From Chloroflexota bacterium (lineage in GTDB: Bacteria > Chloroflexota > Anaerolineae > Anaerolineales > Villigracilaceae): a DNA stretch of 64,000 nucleotides. Below, piece after piece: positions 7,034 to 15,012 of the stretch (positions are counted from its first letter, which is position 1; each line of letters begins with the position of its first letter). The stretch lies in the NCBI GenBank assembly GCA_016223135.1, contig JACRPQ010000006.1, positions 310,001 to 374,000 of the forward strand, read 5' to 3'. Position numbers and translations under genes: made by a program. A model generated the notes under the pieces. The model saw only the letters and a program-made list of their open reading frames with translations, did not search any database and was not told the origin of the DNA.

Positions 7034-8317
7034 ATGAATCAACTCAACTACTGGCTTACCACCGCCCAAATGCCGGGCGAAGAAAACACCATCACCCCTC
7101 TGCCCGAAAAGGTGGATGTCGCTGTCATCGGCGGAGGGTACACCGGGTTGAGCGCGGCGCGGACGCTGGCGAAAGAGGGCGCTCATGTCGTTGTGCTAGA
7201 AGCGGAAAGCATCGGCTGGGGGGCGAGTTCGCGCAACGGCGGCATGGTGTTGACCGGGCTCAAACTCCCCATGCAGACCGTCCTCAAGCGTTACGGGCGC
7301 GACTTGGCAAGGCAGTTGTTCCAATGCTCGCTGGATTCGGTCAGCCTGGTGGAGGAGATTGTGCGGGAGGAAAACATTGACTGCGGGTTTGCCCGCACGG
7401 GTCATTTGCTGACGGCAAACAAACCCCAACATTACGAAGCGCTCAAAGGCGAAGTTGAATTCATGGCAAAGGAATTCAACCACAAAGTACGGCTAGTGCC
7501 GCCGCGTGAGTTGAAGAACGAAATTGGCTCGGCGGTCTATTACGGCGGGCTGGTGGATGAGGTCAGCGGGGGGTTGAACCCGGCGCAGTATGTGGCGGGA
7601 TTGGCGCGCGCGGCAGAACAGGCTGGGGCGAGGCTCCATGCCCGGGCGCGGGTCAACAGGCTCGAGCGGAGAGGGATGCGGTTCTTCGTCGAGACCGAAA
7701 GAGGCGCCTTGAGCGCGGAATCCATTTTTGTGGCAACGGCTGGTTATACGGGGAATGTCACCAAGAGATTGCAGAGAAAGGTTATTCCAATCGGGTCGTT
7801 CATCATCGCCACCGAACAACTGCCCGATAAACTCGCTCGTGAACTCAGCCCCAACAACCGCATGATTTTCGATTTCAAACATTATCTGAATTACTTCAGG
7901 CTGTGGGAGAACCGCTTGATTTTTGGCGGGCGCGCGGCGTTTTTCCCTGAGACTGCGAATACAATTCAGAGGAGCGCAGAGATTTTGCGCCGCGAGATGG
8001 TGCAGGTGTTTCCGCAGCTGCGGGACGTGAAGGTGGAATATGCCTGGGGCGGCACGCTCGATTTTGCCTTCGATATGATGACGCATGTGGGCGAGGAGAA
8101 CGGGGTGTATTATTCGCTGGGTTATGCCGGTCACGGCGTGGCAATGGGGACGTATCTGGGCAAGACCGTTGCCGAGGCAATGCTCAAAGGAAACATCGGC
8201 GAACACCCCTTCGCGCAATTCAAATTTCCCGGCGCGCCACTGGGATTGTATAACGGCTTTCCATGGTTTCTGCCGCTGGCAGGCGCATGGTATAAGTTTT
8301 TGGATTGGATCGAGTAG
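7034..8317 (+). CDS. FAD-dependent oxidoreductase, DAO family (PuuB/glycine-oxidase-like)
   Basis: 427 residues. The FAD-binding Rossmann motif VIGGGYTGLSAARTL is at residues 31-45. It is followed by the acidic end of strand 2 (VVLEAE) and the SSRNGGMV segment that contacts FAD in amine/amino-acid oxidases. The C-terminal GYAGHGVAMGTYLGK is the second FAD contact of the DAO family. Likely substrates are a secondary amine or gamma-glutamylputrescine, but the substrate is not readable from sequence. The ATG is preceded by GGAG. It is monocistronic with 330 bp of repeat-bearing sequence downstream. Confidence 0.88.
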   Translation: MNQLNYWLTTAQMPGEENTITPLPEKVDVAVIGGGYTGLSAARTLAKEGAHVVVLEAESIGWGASSRNGGMVLTGLKLPMQTVLKRYGRDLARQLFQCSLDSVSLVEEIVREENIDCGFARTGHLLTANKPQHYEALKGEVEFMAKEFNHKVRLVPPRELKNEIGSAVYYGGLVDEVSGGLNPAQYVAGLARAAEQAGARLHARARVNRLERRGMRFFVETERGALSAESIFVATAGYTGNVTKRLQRKVIPIGSFIIATEQLPDKLARELSPNNRMIFDFKHYLNYFRLWENRLIFGGRAAFFPETANTIQRSAEILRREMVQVFPQLRDVKVEYAWGGTLDFAFDMMTHVGEENGVYYSLGYAGHGVAMGTYLGKTVAEAMLKGNIGEHPFAQFKFPGAPLGLYNGFPWFLPLAGAWYKFLDWIE

Positions 8318-8329
8318 CGGACGTTCTCT

Positions 8330-8640
8330 AACCTCAACGACAGGCAGGCGGCTGTGACTTTTACAGCGCAGAGGTGTTTTGATACAAAATCAAGCGTCTT
8401 ATTTTGGTACCTTACAAGAGCCAACCCCTCAACGCAGATTACGCTGATTGGGAAAATTGCGCGGATTTTTCGAAAAAAAAAACATCAGCGTAATCCGCAA
8501 AACCCGCGGCATTCGCGTTGCTGTCCAAAATTTGTATGGCAGGGAAGCGTTTTATCAAAAAGCGCAACCCACGGCTTTCATAAAGAAAGGTGCGACGCAC
8601 TCAGCAAGGGTAAAACTCAAACCCAAATTCCACGTCAAAG
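8330..8640. repeat. Intergenic stretch with CGCAGATTACGCTGA-type inverted repeat
   Basis: The 333 bp before acetyl-CoA synthetase hold no convincing gene. CGCAGATTACGCTGATT at about 8432 and ATCAGCGTAATCCGC at about 8484 form an imperfect inverted repeat flanking an A-rich run (AAAAAAAAAA near 8474). This is the same family as the repeats near 302 and 10661. Confidence 0.5.
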
Positions 8641-8650
8641 GAGAGCGAAT

Positions 8651-10555
8651 ATGATGGCAAAAACACAGAAGGAACTGGAAGGGGAAGTCTATTACCCGTC
8701 CGAGCAGGTGGTGGCGCAGGCGGTAGTGCAAGACTGGGACGCCTTGGCTGAATTTGCCCGCAGAGACCTGCAAGGCTTTTGGGCAAAGGAAGCCGAGGAA
8801 CTGGAATGGTTCAAAAAATGGGACAAAGTGCTGGACGACTCGAACAAGCCGTTCTTCAAGTGGTTTGTCGGCGCCAAAGTCAACATCGTCCACAATGCCA
8901 TTGACCGCCACCTCAAGACTTACCGTAAGAACAAACTGGCGCTGATGTGGGAAAGCGAAGACGGCAAGGAGCACCGCACCTTTTCGTATTTCGCCATGAA
9001 CCGCGAAGTCAGCCGCATGGCAAATATCATAAAAGCGATGGGCATCCAAAAGGGCGACCGCGTCACCATTTACATGGGGCGCATCCCGGAGATTGTCTTT
9101 GCCATGCTGGCATGCGCTAAAATCGGCGCAATTCACTCGGTGGTGTTCGGCGGTTTTTCGGTGGACGCCCTGCAGGGACGCATCGAAGACAGCCAGTCGA
9201 AACTGGTCATCACCATGGATCGCAGTTTCAACAACGGCAAGGTCGTCGAGCTGAAGCGCACCGTGGACGAGGCGCTCAAGCGCTGTCCCAGCGTGGAGAA
9301 CGTCATCGTCGTCAAACGCGTGAACGAAGACGTGCCCATGGAAGCCGGGCGCGACCACTGGTACCATGACCTGTGCGCCCTGCCCATTGCCAACGGCAAA
9401 TGTCCCACCGAAGTGATGGACGCCGAAGACCCGCTCTACATCCTCTACACTTCCGGCTCCACCGGCAAACCCAAAGCCATTCTGCACACGCACGGCGGCT
9501 ACATGGTCGGCACTTACACCACCCTCAAATACGTTTTCGACATCAAAGACGACGACCGCTGGTGGTGCGCCGCCGACCCCGGCTGGGTGACCGGACACTC
9601 CTACATCGTCTATGGTCCCTTGCTCAATGGCGCCACCACCTTCCTGTTCGAAGGCGGACCGACCTACCCCTACCCCAACCGCTGGTGGCAGTGCGTCGAA
9701 CGTTACGGCATCACCATCCTCTACACCGCCCCCACCGCCATCCGCGGGCTGATGCGCTTTGGCGAAGCCTGGCCCAATAAACACGACCTCTCCTCCCTGC
9801 GCCTGCTCGGCACTGTCGGCGAGCCGATCAATCCCGAAGCCTGGCGCTGGTATTACCGCGTCATCGGCAAGGAACGCTGCCCCATCATAGATACCTGGTG
9901 GCAGACCGAAACCGGCATGTTCATGATTACGCCGACGCCCACCGTGCCGCTCAAGCCCGGCTCCGCCACGCGTCCCTTCTTTGGACAGGAAGCCGAAGTG
10001 GTGGACGAAAACGGCAACCCCGTCCCAGACGGAACGGAGGGATACCTGGTTCTGAAGAATCCCTGGCCCGCCATGCTGAGAACCATCTACGGCGACCCGG
10101 ATCGCTACGTGACCCAATACTGGTCCAAGAACCCCGGCAAATACACCACCGGCGACTCCGCCAAACGCGACAAGGACGGCTACTTCTGGATCATCGGGCG
10201 CGTGGACGATGTCATCAAGGTCAGCGGGCACCGGCTTGGCACGGCAGAAATCGAATCGGCGCTGGTCAGCCATCCCGCCGTGGCAGAGGCGGCAGCCATC
10301 GGGCTTCCGCACGAGGTCAAGGGACAGGGTATCCATTGCTTTGTGCTGCTGCGCGCCGGCTTCAGCCCCTCGCCCGACCTGGCGGAGGAATTGCGCCAGC
10401 ACGTTGCCACACACCTCGGCGCCATTGCCAGACCAGAGGATGTCAAATTCGTGGATAAACTCCCCAAGACGCGCTCCGGTAAAATCATGCGCCGCGTGCT
10501 CAAGGCGCGCGCGCAGGGACTGCCGGAAGGAGACATCAGCACGCTGGAAGAGTAG
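8651..10555 (+). CDS. acs: Acetyl-CoA synthetase (AMP-forming)
   Basis: 634 residues of the ANL superfamily. It converts acetate, ATP and CoA to acetyl-CoA, AMP and PPi. The P-loop-like YTSGSTGKPKA is at residues 266-276, and the adenylate-binding WWQTETG and TGDSAKRDKDGYFWIIGR hinge are seen. The catalytic lysine is K611 in LPKTRSGKIMRR, a context in which it is often regulated by acetylation. The N-terminal ACAS_N extension is present. The frame is open for 99 codons upstream, but ATGATG at 8651 with AAAGGAGAG just before it is the clear start. Propionyl-CoA synthetase activity cannot be excluded. Confidence 0.95.
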   Translation: MMAKTQKELEGEVYYPSEQVVAQAVVQDWDALAEFARRDLQGFWAKEAEELEWFKKWDKVLDDSNKPFFKWFVGAKVNIVHNAIDRHLKTYRKNKLALMWESEDGKEHRTFSYFAMNREVSRMANIIKAMGIQKGDRVTIYMGRIPEIVFAMLACAKIGAIHSVVFGGFSVDALQGRIEDSQSKLVITMDRSFNNGKVVELKRTVDEALKRCPSVENVIVVKRVNEDVPMEAGRDHWYHDLCALPIANGKCPTEVMDAEDPLYILYTSGSTGKPKAILHTHGGYMVGTYTTLKYVFDIKDDDRWWCAADPGWVTGHSYIVYGPLLNGATTFLFEGGPTYPYPNRWWQCVERYGITILYTAPTAIRGLMRFGEAWPNKHDLSSLRLLGTVGEPINPEAWRWYYRVIGKERCPIIDTWWQTETGMFMITPTPTVPLKPGSATRPFFGQEAEVVDENGNPVPDGTEGYLVLKNPWPAMLRTIYGDPDRYVTQYWSKNPGKYTTGDSAKRDKDGYFWIIGRVDDVIKVSGHRLGTAEIESALVSHPAVAEAAAIGLPHEVKGQGIHCFVLLRAGFSPSPDLAEELRQHVATHLGAIARPEDVKFVDKLPKTRSGKIMRRVLKARAQGLPEGDISTLEE

Positions 10556-10575
10556 GGATTGGTAATTGGTAATTG

Positions 10576-10618
10576 CCCCGCGACAGTCTTTTGCGAAAGA
10601 GTATCGCGGGGCTTTTTC
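10576..10618 (+). terminator. Intrinsic terminator of acs
   Basis: CCCCGCGA at 10576-10583 pairs perfectly with TCGCGGGG at 10604-10611 and is followed by CTTTTTC. It stands 20 bases after the acs stop. Confidence 0.85.
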
Positions 10619-10639
10619 GATGATAATATTTTTCTAGCC

Positions 10640-10925
10640 ACCCGACACTTTTGTTTTGGGACGCAGATGAACGCTGATTTGCGCTGATTTAGTTGTTTTT
10701 TTTCTGCGTTTTTCAGCGTCCCATTTGAAACTGTCAGGTCGCTGGATATTTTTTACAACGCAGAGCCCGCACGGACGTGAACCCTTCGACAGGGCTTCGA
10801 TAAACTCAGCCCGGCGGCTCAGGGCGGGCGTCCGCGCTATTCGTACAAAGCCCCGCCAAGGCGGGACTAGTCCGCTTGAGCGGACTTGGCAGGAATAGCA
10901 CGGGGGTTAATCCCCGTGCGACGCC
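10640..10925. repeat. Cluster of interspersed palindromic repeats
   Basis: No gene is seen here. The stretch contains ACGCAGATGAACGCTGATT with a second CGCTGATT, and a CTTCGACAGGGCTTCGATAA/CTCAGCCC element near 10780. It also has three perfect small hairpins: CCCGCC-AA-GGCGGG, AGTCCGCT-TG-AGCGGACT and GCACGGGG-GTTAAT-CCCCGTGC (about 10898-10919). They may form a nested terminator or RNA-stabilising structure, or simply be mobile repeats. Confidence 0.55.
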
Positions 10926-10953
10926 AATTGCGCACAAGAGTATAATAACAGCC

Positions 10954-11778
10954 ATGTCCACAAGAACAGACCGCGAATACGAAGAAAAAGTTTTACAGTG
11001 GCGGGCGAGGAAATACGATGAACTCGTCCGTGAAAACGGCTGGCTGGCGCTGGCGGGCTTGTTCTGGCTGAACGAAGGCAGAAACCTGATTGGCTCCAAC
11101 CCCATGTGCGAGGTCATTCTGCCGGAACGCGCCCCCACCTTCATCGGCGTTGCAGAACTCAAAGGGCAGAAAGTCCGCTTTACGGCGGCGGAGGGGGTGC
11201 GGGTGAAGGTCAACGGACGGTTGGTGGACAAAGCCGTTCTGAGGTCCAGCCAGGAGGCGAAGCCCAGTTTCATCACCTGGGAGGAAACCCTGCGGATGGT
11301 CGTCCACGAACATGCAGGCAGATTCGCCATCCGCATCTGGGATAACGCCCAAAAGGAACGCCTCAACTTCCCGCCCCTCAAGTGGTTCCCCATCAACCGG
11401 CAGTTTCGCATCCCGGCGCGTTACACACGTTACGAACAGCCGCTGATGACGGAACACCCGGATACATTCGGCGACGTGGTGGAAGACCGCCTCGACGGAT
11501 ATGTGACCTTCCGCTTCGCCTCCTCGACCTTCAAACTGGACGCCACCGAAAAAGCCGACGGCTCGCTCTTCATCCGTTTTCGCGACCAGACGAGCGGCGT
11601 CGAAACGTATCCGCCCAGCCGCTATTGTTACACGGAGCCGGTCAAAAACGGCAGAGTGACGCTCGACTTCAACTTTGCCTACAACCCGCCTTGCGCGTTC
11701 ACCCCATACGCCACGTGCATTTTTGCTCCACTGCAAAACACCCTGCCTTTCCGCGTGGAAGCGGGCGAGAGGTATTGA
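10954..11778 (+). CDS. DUF1684 protein
   Basis: 274 residues matching DUF1684. The pattern includes WLALAGLFWLNEGRNLIGSN, then a beta-rich middle, LKWFPIN, and the near-C-terminal LDFNFAYNPPCAFTPYATC, which closely fits the family signature D.N.AYNP.CAY...TCPLPP. The function is unknown, and the fold is a beta-sandwich. TATAAT at 10941-10946 lies only 8 bases before the ATG, which suggests a very short leader or a further promoter upstream. The gene stands alone between repeat-rich gaps. Confidence 0.88.
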   Translation: MSTRTDREYEEKVLQWRARKYDELVRENGWLALAGLFWLNEGRNLIGSNPMCEVILPERAPTFIGVAELKGQKVRFTAAEGVRVKVNGRLVDKAVLRSSQEAKPSFITWEETLRMVVHEHAGRFAIRIWDNAQKERLNFPPLKWFPINRQFRIPARYTRYEQPLMTEHPDTFGDVVEDRLDGYVTFRFASSTFKLDATEKADGSLFIRFRDQTSGVETYPPSRYCYTEPVKNGRVTLDFNFAYNPPCAFTPYATCIFAPLQNTLPFRVEAGERY

Positions 11779-11954
11779 AAACGTTTGCGCCCGTTGAAAA
11801 TTGCCCCTCTCCGAGAAAAGCGGCTTTGAAGGGGACGCTTTCCGCCTCCCGAATCTTTACCAAATTTTTATAATCGCTTTACTCCGCCTTCAATTCACAA
11901 AAGTAAACTGTGGTCATAGATTACACACAGACGTGTGAAAAGGAGACCACAGAA

Positions 11955-12755
11955 ATGAACAAAATTCTAAGCACAACCCTGATTGTCCTTGCAGTCATCG
12001 CATTAGCGGCAGTCGTCTTTTTTGCCGGGAGCATGTACGCCCGCGCGAACGCCTTTGGACCCTCCATGATGTTCGGCTACGGCTGGAACAACAACAATGC
12101 CTACGGACCTTCCATGATGAACGGTCGTGGAGCTGGCATGATGAATGGACGCGGACCGTCAATGATGGGTGGCTACGGCTACAACACCGCCAACCTCCCC
12201 GTCTTGACCATTGACCAGACAAAAGCCGCCGCCGAAAAGTACCTGGCGAATCTCAACAACGCCGACCTGGAAATCGCCGAGGTCATGATCTTCGATAACG
12301 GCGGTTATGTCATCGTCAAGGAAAGCAGCACAGGCATCGGCGCATTCGAACTGCTCGTTGACCCCGTTTCGCAAACCGCCTACCCCGAACACGGTCCCAA
12401 CATGATGTGGAATCTGAAATACAGCGGCACCAACCACCAGTACATGATGGGTGGACGCGGCTACGGCATGATGGGCGGCGGGATGATGCAAGGCTGGAAC
12501 AGCGCAGCCCCTCTTGATGTTTCCGCCGAGATGACCGTCACTCCCGAACAGGCAGTGGAATACGCCCAGAAATATCTCGATGCCAATTTTGCCGGCGCGA
12601 CCGTCGAACACCCCACACAGTTCTACGGTTATTACACCCTCGACTTTGAAAAGGACGGCAAAATCGCCGGTATGCTGAGCGTCAATGGTTACAGCGGACA
12701 GGTCTTCCTGCACACCTGGCACGGCACGTTCATCGAAGAGACGGAGTACGAATAA
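11955..12755 (+). CDS. Membrane-anchored Met/Gly-rich protein with PepSY-like repeats
   Basis: 266 residues with an N-terminal transmembrane anchor (STTLIVLAVIALAAVVFFAG). Two Met-rich low-complexity stretches, PSMMFGYG...PSMMNGRGAGMMNGRGPSMMGG type and MMGGRGYGMMGGGMMQG, precede two similar globular units. Each unit has a helix with A..KYL and a strand reading YY or GYVIV...D followed by G, as in PepSY-type domains (AAAEKYLANLNNADLEI and AVEYAQKYLDANFAGATV). Methionine clusters suggest binding of Cu(I), Ag(I) or similar soft metals outside the membrane. ATG at 11955 has AAAGGAGACC upstream. Together with the two-component system it probably forms a metal-response unit. Confidence 0.72.
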   Translation: MNKILSTTLIVLAVIALAAVVFFAGSMYARANAFGPSMMFGYGWNNNNAYGPSMMNGRGAGMMNGRGPSMMGGYGYNTANLPVLTIDQTKAAAEKYLANLNNADLEIAEVMIFDNGGYVIVKESSTGIGAFELLVDPVSQTAYPEHGPNMMWNLKYSGTNHQYMMGGRGYGMMGGGMMQGWNSAAPLDVSAEMTVTPEQAVEYAQKYLDANFAGATVEHPTQFYGYYTLDFEKDGKIAGMLSVNGYSGQVFLHTWHGTFIEETEYE

Positions 12756-12767
12756 TCTTCAATCAAA

Positions 12768-12812
12768 GGCGGCAGTCGCTTCGCTCGGCAAAAGTGACTG
12801 CCGCCTGTTTTT
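12768..12812 (+). terminator. Intrinsic terminator
   Basis: GGCGGCAGTC at 12768-12777 pairs with GACTGCCGCC at 12796-12805 and is followed by TGTTTTT. It separates the Met-rich protein gene from the two-component system. Confidence 0.85.
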
Positions 12813-12829
12813 ATAGGTAAAATCACAAC

Positions 12830-13513
12830 ATGGCGAAAATCCTGGTCATTGACGACGAGCCCTCCATCACCAAACTGGTCAGCGCATACCTCAAACCGGA
12901 AGGATACGAGGTATTCACTGCGTCGGATGGAAATGCAGGGCTCAAAGCCGCGCGGGCATTCAAGCCCGACCTGATCATTCTCGACATCATGCTGCCCGGC
13001 ATGGACGGCATCGAACTGCTCTCGCGTTTGCGCCGCGAATCGGATGTGTATGTAATCATGCTGACGGCAAAGACCGAAGAGACGGATAAGATCGTCGGTC
13101 TTACCATCGGGGCGGACGATTACGTGACCAAACCGTTCAGCCCGCGCGAGTTGGTGGCGAGGGTCAAGGCGGCGCTGCGGCGCATCGAAACAGGAGCAGG
13201 TTTGGGCGGGGAAAGAAGCGTGCTTTCGTTCAAGCACGTCCGCATAGACGTGGGCGCGCGCAAAGTCAGTGTGGATGAGAAGCCCGTCGAATTGACAACC
13301 ATCGAGTTTGATTTGCTCAAAGCCCTGGCAGAAAATCACGGTCGCGTCCTGACGCGCGAACAACTGCTCGAGAAGGTATGGGGCGGCGAATATTTCGGCG
13401 AGATACGCGTGGTGGATGTGCATCTGGGTCACGTCCGACAAAAACTTGGGCGGGAGGATTTGATTGCCACCGTGCGCGGCGTGGGCTATCGTTTTGAGGA
13501 TGAACCATTATGA
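12830..13513 (+). CDS. OmpR/PhoB-family response regulator
   Basis: 227 residues: receiver domain followed by a winged helix. In the receiver, DDE (residues 9-11) binds Mg, D54-type aspartate in DLIILDIMLPGMDG accepts the phosphate, and LTAKTEETDK and YVTKPFSPREL carry the conserved Thr and Lys. The winged helix shows LTTIEFDLLKALAENHGRVLTREQLLEKVWG and VDVHLGHVRQKLG, the OmpR DNA-recognition pattern. Its last codons overlap the histidine kinase gene by ATGA. The partner kinase and the neighbouring Met-rich protein suggest a metal-response regulon. Confidence 0.95.
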   Translation: MAKILVIDDEPSITKLVSAYLKPEGYEVFTASDGNAGLKAARAFKPDLIILDIMLPGMDGIELLSRLRRESDVYVIMLTAKTEETDKIVGLTIGADDYVTKPFSPRELVARVKAALRRIETGAGLGGERSVLSFKHVRIDVGARKVSVDEKPVELTTIEFDLLKALAENHGRVLTREQLLEKVWGGEYFGEIRVVDVHLGHVRQKLGREDLIATVRGVGYRFEDEPL

Positions 13514-14652
13514 ACGCATCTTTACGAAGCCGTTTGGGCGCAAAAATATTTTTTTCGTATTTGGTCATCATCGTTGTAAACGTGGCGGTTCTATTCATCG
13601 CCAGTCAGTTCATCCTGCCGTCTGCATTCAATCGTCACATGATGGGCATGGGTCCCATGATGAATGACGGGATGATGAACAACATGATGGGCGGATACAC
13701 TTCGCTGCCGCAGTTGTATGCCGACTTTCGCGCCAGTTTCAATGAGGCGCTGATGTATGCCACGCTCGCCGCCATGGCGGCGGCGCTTGCCTTGAGTCTT
13801 TTATTCAGCAGAAGCGTGGTCGCGCCTGTGCTGGCAATGTCGCATGCCACACAACGCATTGCGGCAGGACGTTATGACGAACGCGTGCAGGTCAACGGCA
13901 ATGACGAACTCGCGCAACTCGCACTGCGCTTCAATGAAATGGCTGAAAAATTAAATCAGGTGGAAACCATGCGGCGGCGGCTCATCGGCGATGTCAGCCA
14001 TGAACTGCGCACGCCGCTCACCGCCATCAAAGGCTCGATGGAGGGGCTGATGGATGGCGTTCTGCCAGCCGAGGACGACACCTTTCAGCAAATTCACGCC
14101 GAGGCGGAGCGCCTCAATCGTCTCGTGGACGATTTGCAGGAACTCAGCCGCGTCGAAGCGCGCGCTTATCCATTGGATATTCACCCATTGGACGTTATCC
14201 CCCTCGTGCAGACGGTGACCAAACGACTCGCGCCTCACACCCAATCCAAACGCATCTCTCTGGACCTTGACCTGTCTCCTGACCTTCCGCCGCTCCTCGC
14301 CGACGAAGACCGTGTGGTGCAGATATTGACCAATCTCGTCAGCAATGCAATTCAATATACGCCGGAAGGTGGTAGTGTCTCGATTTCTGCGAAATGCGTC
14401 AATCATGAGGTGCAAATTTCAGTCCGCGATACCGGCATTGGGATTCCGCCCGAGCATCTCCCCCACATCTTCGACCGTTTCTACCGCGTGGACAAATCGC
14501 GCTCACGTCAGGCGGGCGGCGGGAGCGGCATCGGCTTGACGATTGCCCGCGCTCTCGTCGAAGCGCAGGGAGGGAGAATTTGGGCGGAGTCGAAAGGGGA
14601 AGGCACGGGAAGCACATTCACCTTCACGCTGCCGATTGCCGCGGAGAAATAG
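13510..14652 (+). CDS. Sensor histidine kinase with Met-rich extracytoplasmic loop
   Basis: 380 residues. TM1 (YLVIIVVNVAVLFIASQF) is followed by a short outer loop with a cluster of methionines (HMMGMGPMMNDGMMNNMMGG). TM2 (ALMYATLAAMAAALALSLL) and a HAMP domain come next. DHp is seen as GDVSHELRTPLTAIKGSMEG with the phospho-accepting His. The catalytic domain shows N box LVSNAIQYTPEGG, G1 VRDTGIGIP and the G2 region GGGSGIGLTIARALVEA. The Met cluster stands where a ligand would bind and mirrors the neighbouring Met-rich protein, so copper or silver sensing is inferred. Translation is coupled to the response regulator. Confidence 0.93.
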   Translation: MNASLRSRLGAKIFFSYLVIIVVNVAVLFIASQFILPSAFNRHMMGMGPMMNDGMMNNMMGGYTSLPQLYADFRASFNEALMYATLAAMAAALALSLLFSRSVVAPVLAMSHATQRIAAGRYDERVQVNGNDELAQLALRFNEMAEKLNQVETMRRRLIGDVSHELRTPLTAIKGSMEGLMDGVLPAEDDTFQQIHAEAERLNRLVDDLQELSRVEARAYPLDIHPLDVIPLVQTVTKRLAPHTQSKRISLDLDLSPDLPPLLADEDRVVQILTNLVSNAIQYTPEGGSVSISAKCVNHEVQISVRDTGIGIPPEHLPHIFDRFYRVDKSRSRQAGGGSGIGLTIARALVEAQGGRIWAESKGEGTGSTFTFTLPIAAEK

Positions 14653-14732
14653 CGGCAGGGTAATGCGCCTTCGTGTGAGATTTCTCCCATGCCCGCAGGC
14701 AACACTGCAAAGAAACTACCTCAGGTGAGACC

Positions 14733-14764
14733 AAAAAGACTCCATCGCACGGGAGTCTTTTTTT
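14733..14764 (+). terminator. Intrinsic terminator
   Basis: AAAAAGACTCC at 14733-14743 pairs with GGAGTCTTTTT at 14752-14762, with more T after it. It stands 80 bases after the kinase stop and marks the end of the core-type segment. Confidence 0.8.
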
Positions 14765-14767
14765 ATC

Positions 14768-14812
14768 TGTCGGCGTACGCGGATTTGACCCTCCGACCTC
14801 ACGGACAAGAGA
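14768..14812 (-). other. Possible tRNA 3'-end relic at the island edge
   Basis: On the minus strand, GAGGTCGGAGGGTCAAATCC followed by GCGTACGCCGAC resembles a variable loop, a T-arm with one base missing and the 3' strand of an acceptor stem. No 5' half is present. If real, it would be a damaged attachment-site remnant. The evidence is weak. Confidence 0.2.
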
Positions 14813-14819
14813 ACAGATA

Positions 14820-14849
14820 TTGACCTGTTGGAAAAGAGGGCTATATAAT
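14820..14849 (+). promoter_or_regulatory. Sigma-70-type promoter of the restriction-modification operon
   Basis: TTGACC at 14820-14825 and TATAAT at 14844-14849 are separated by 18 bases. Transcription would start about 155 bases before the methyltransferase ATG. No other gene is seen in the 14853-15012 leader. A second -10-like TAAAAT at 15000 lies just before the ATG. Confidence 0.6.
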
Positions 14850-15012
14850 TTGTTTATCTGGTTCAACCCATTCCGTCCATGTGCCCAAACGATTTGGGGG
14901 AGTAGATGGAAGTTTCCAGCCAAAAGGAATTCGGACATCCGTATAGGCAATAGTTCGGCAGTTCCGCCCATAATGAGGGTAAAAGGGGTTATAGGTAGGG
15001 TAAAATAAAAGC

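Noticed and set aside
8555-10414. 619-residue open frame opposite acs
   Set aside because: It is fully antisense to a well-supported acetyl-CoA synthetase and has Gly/Val/His-rich composition without motifs.
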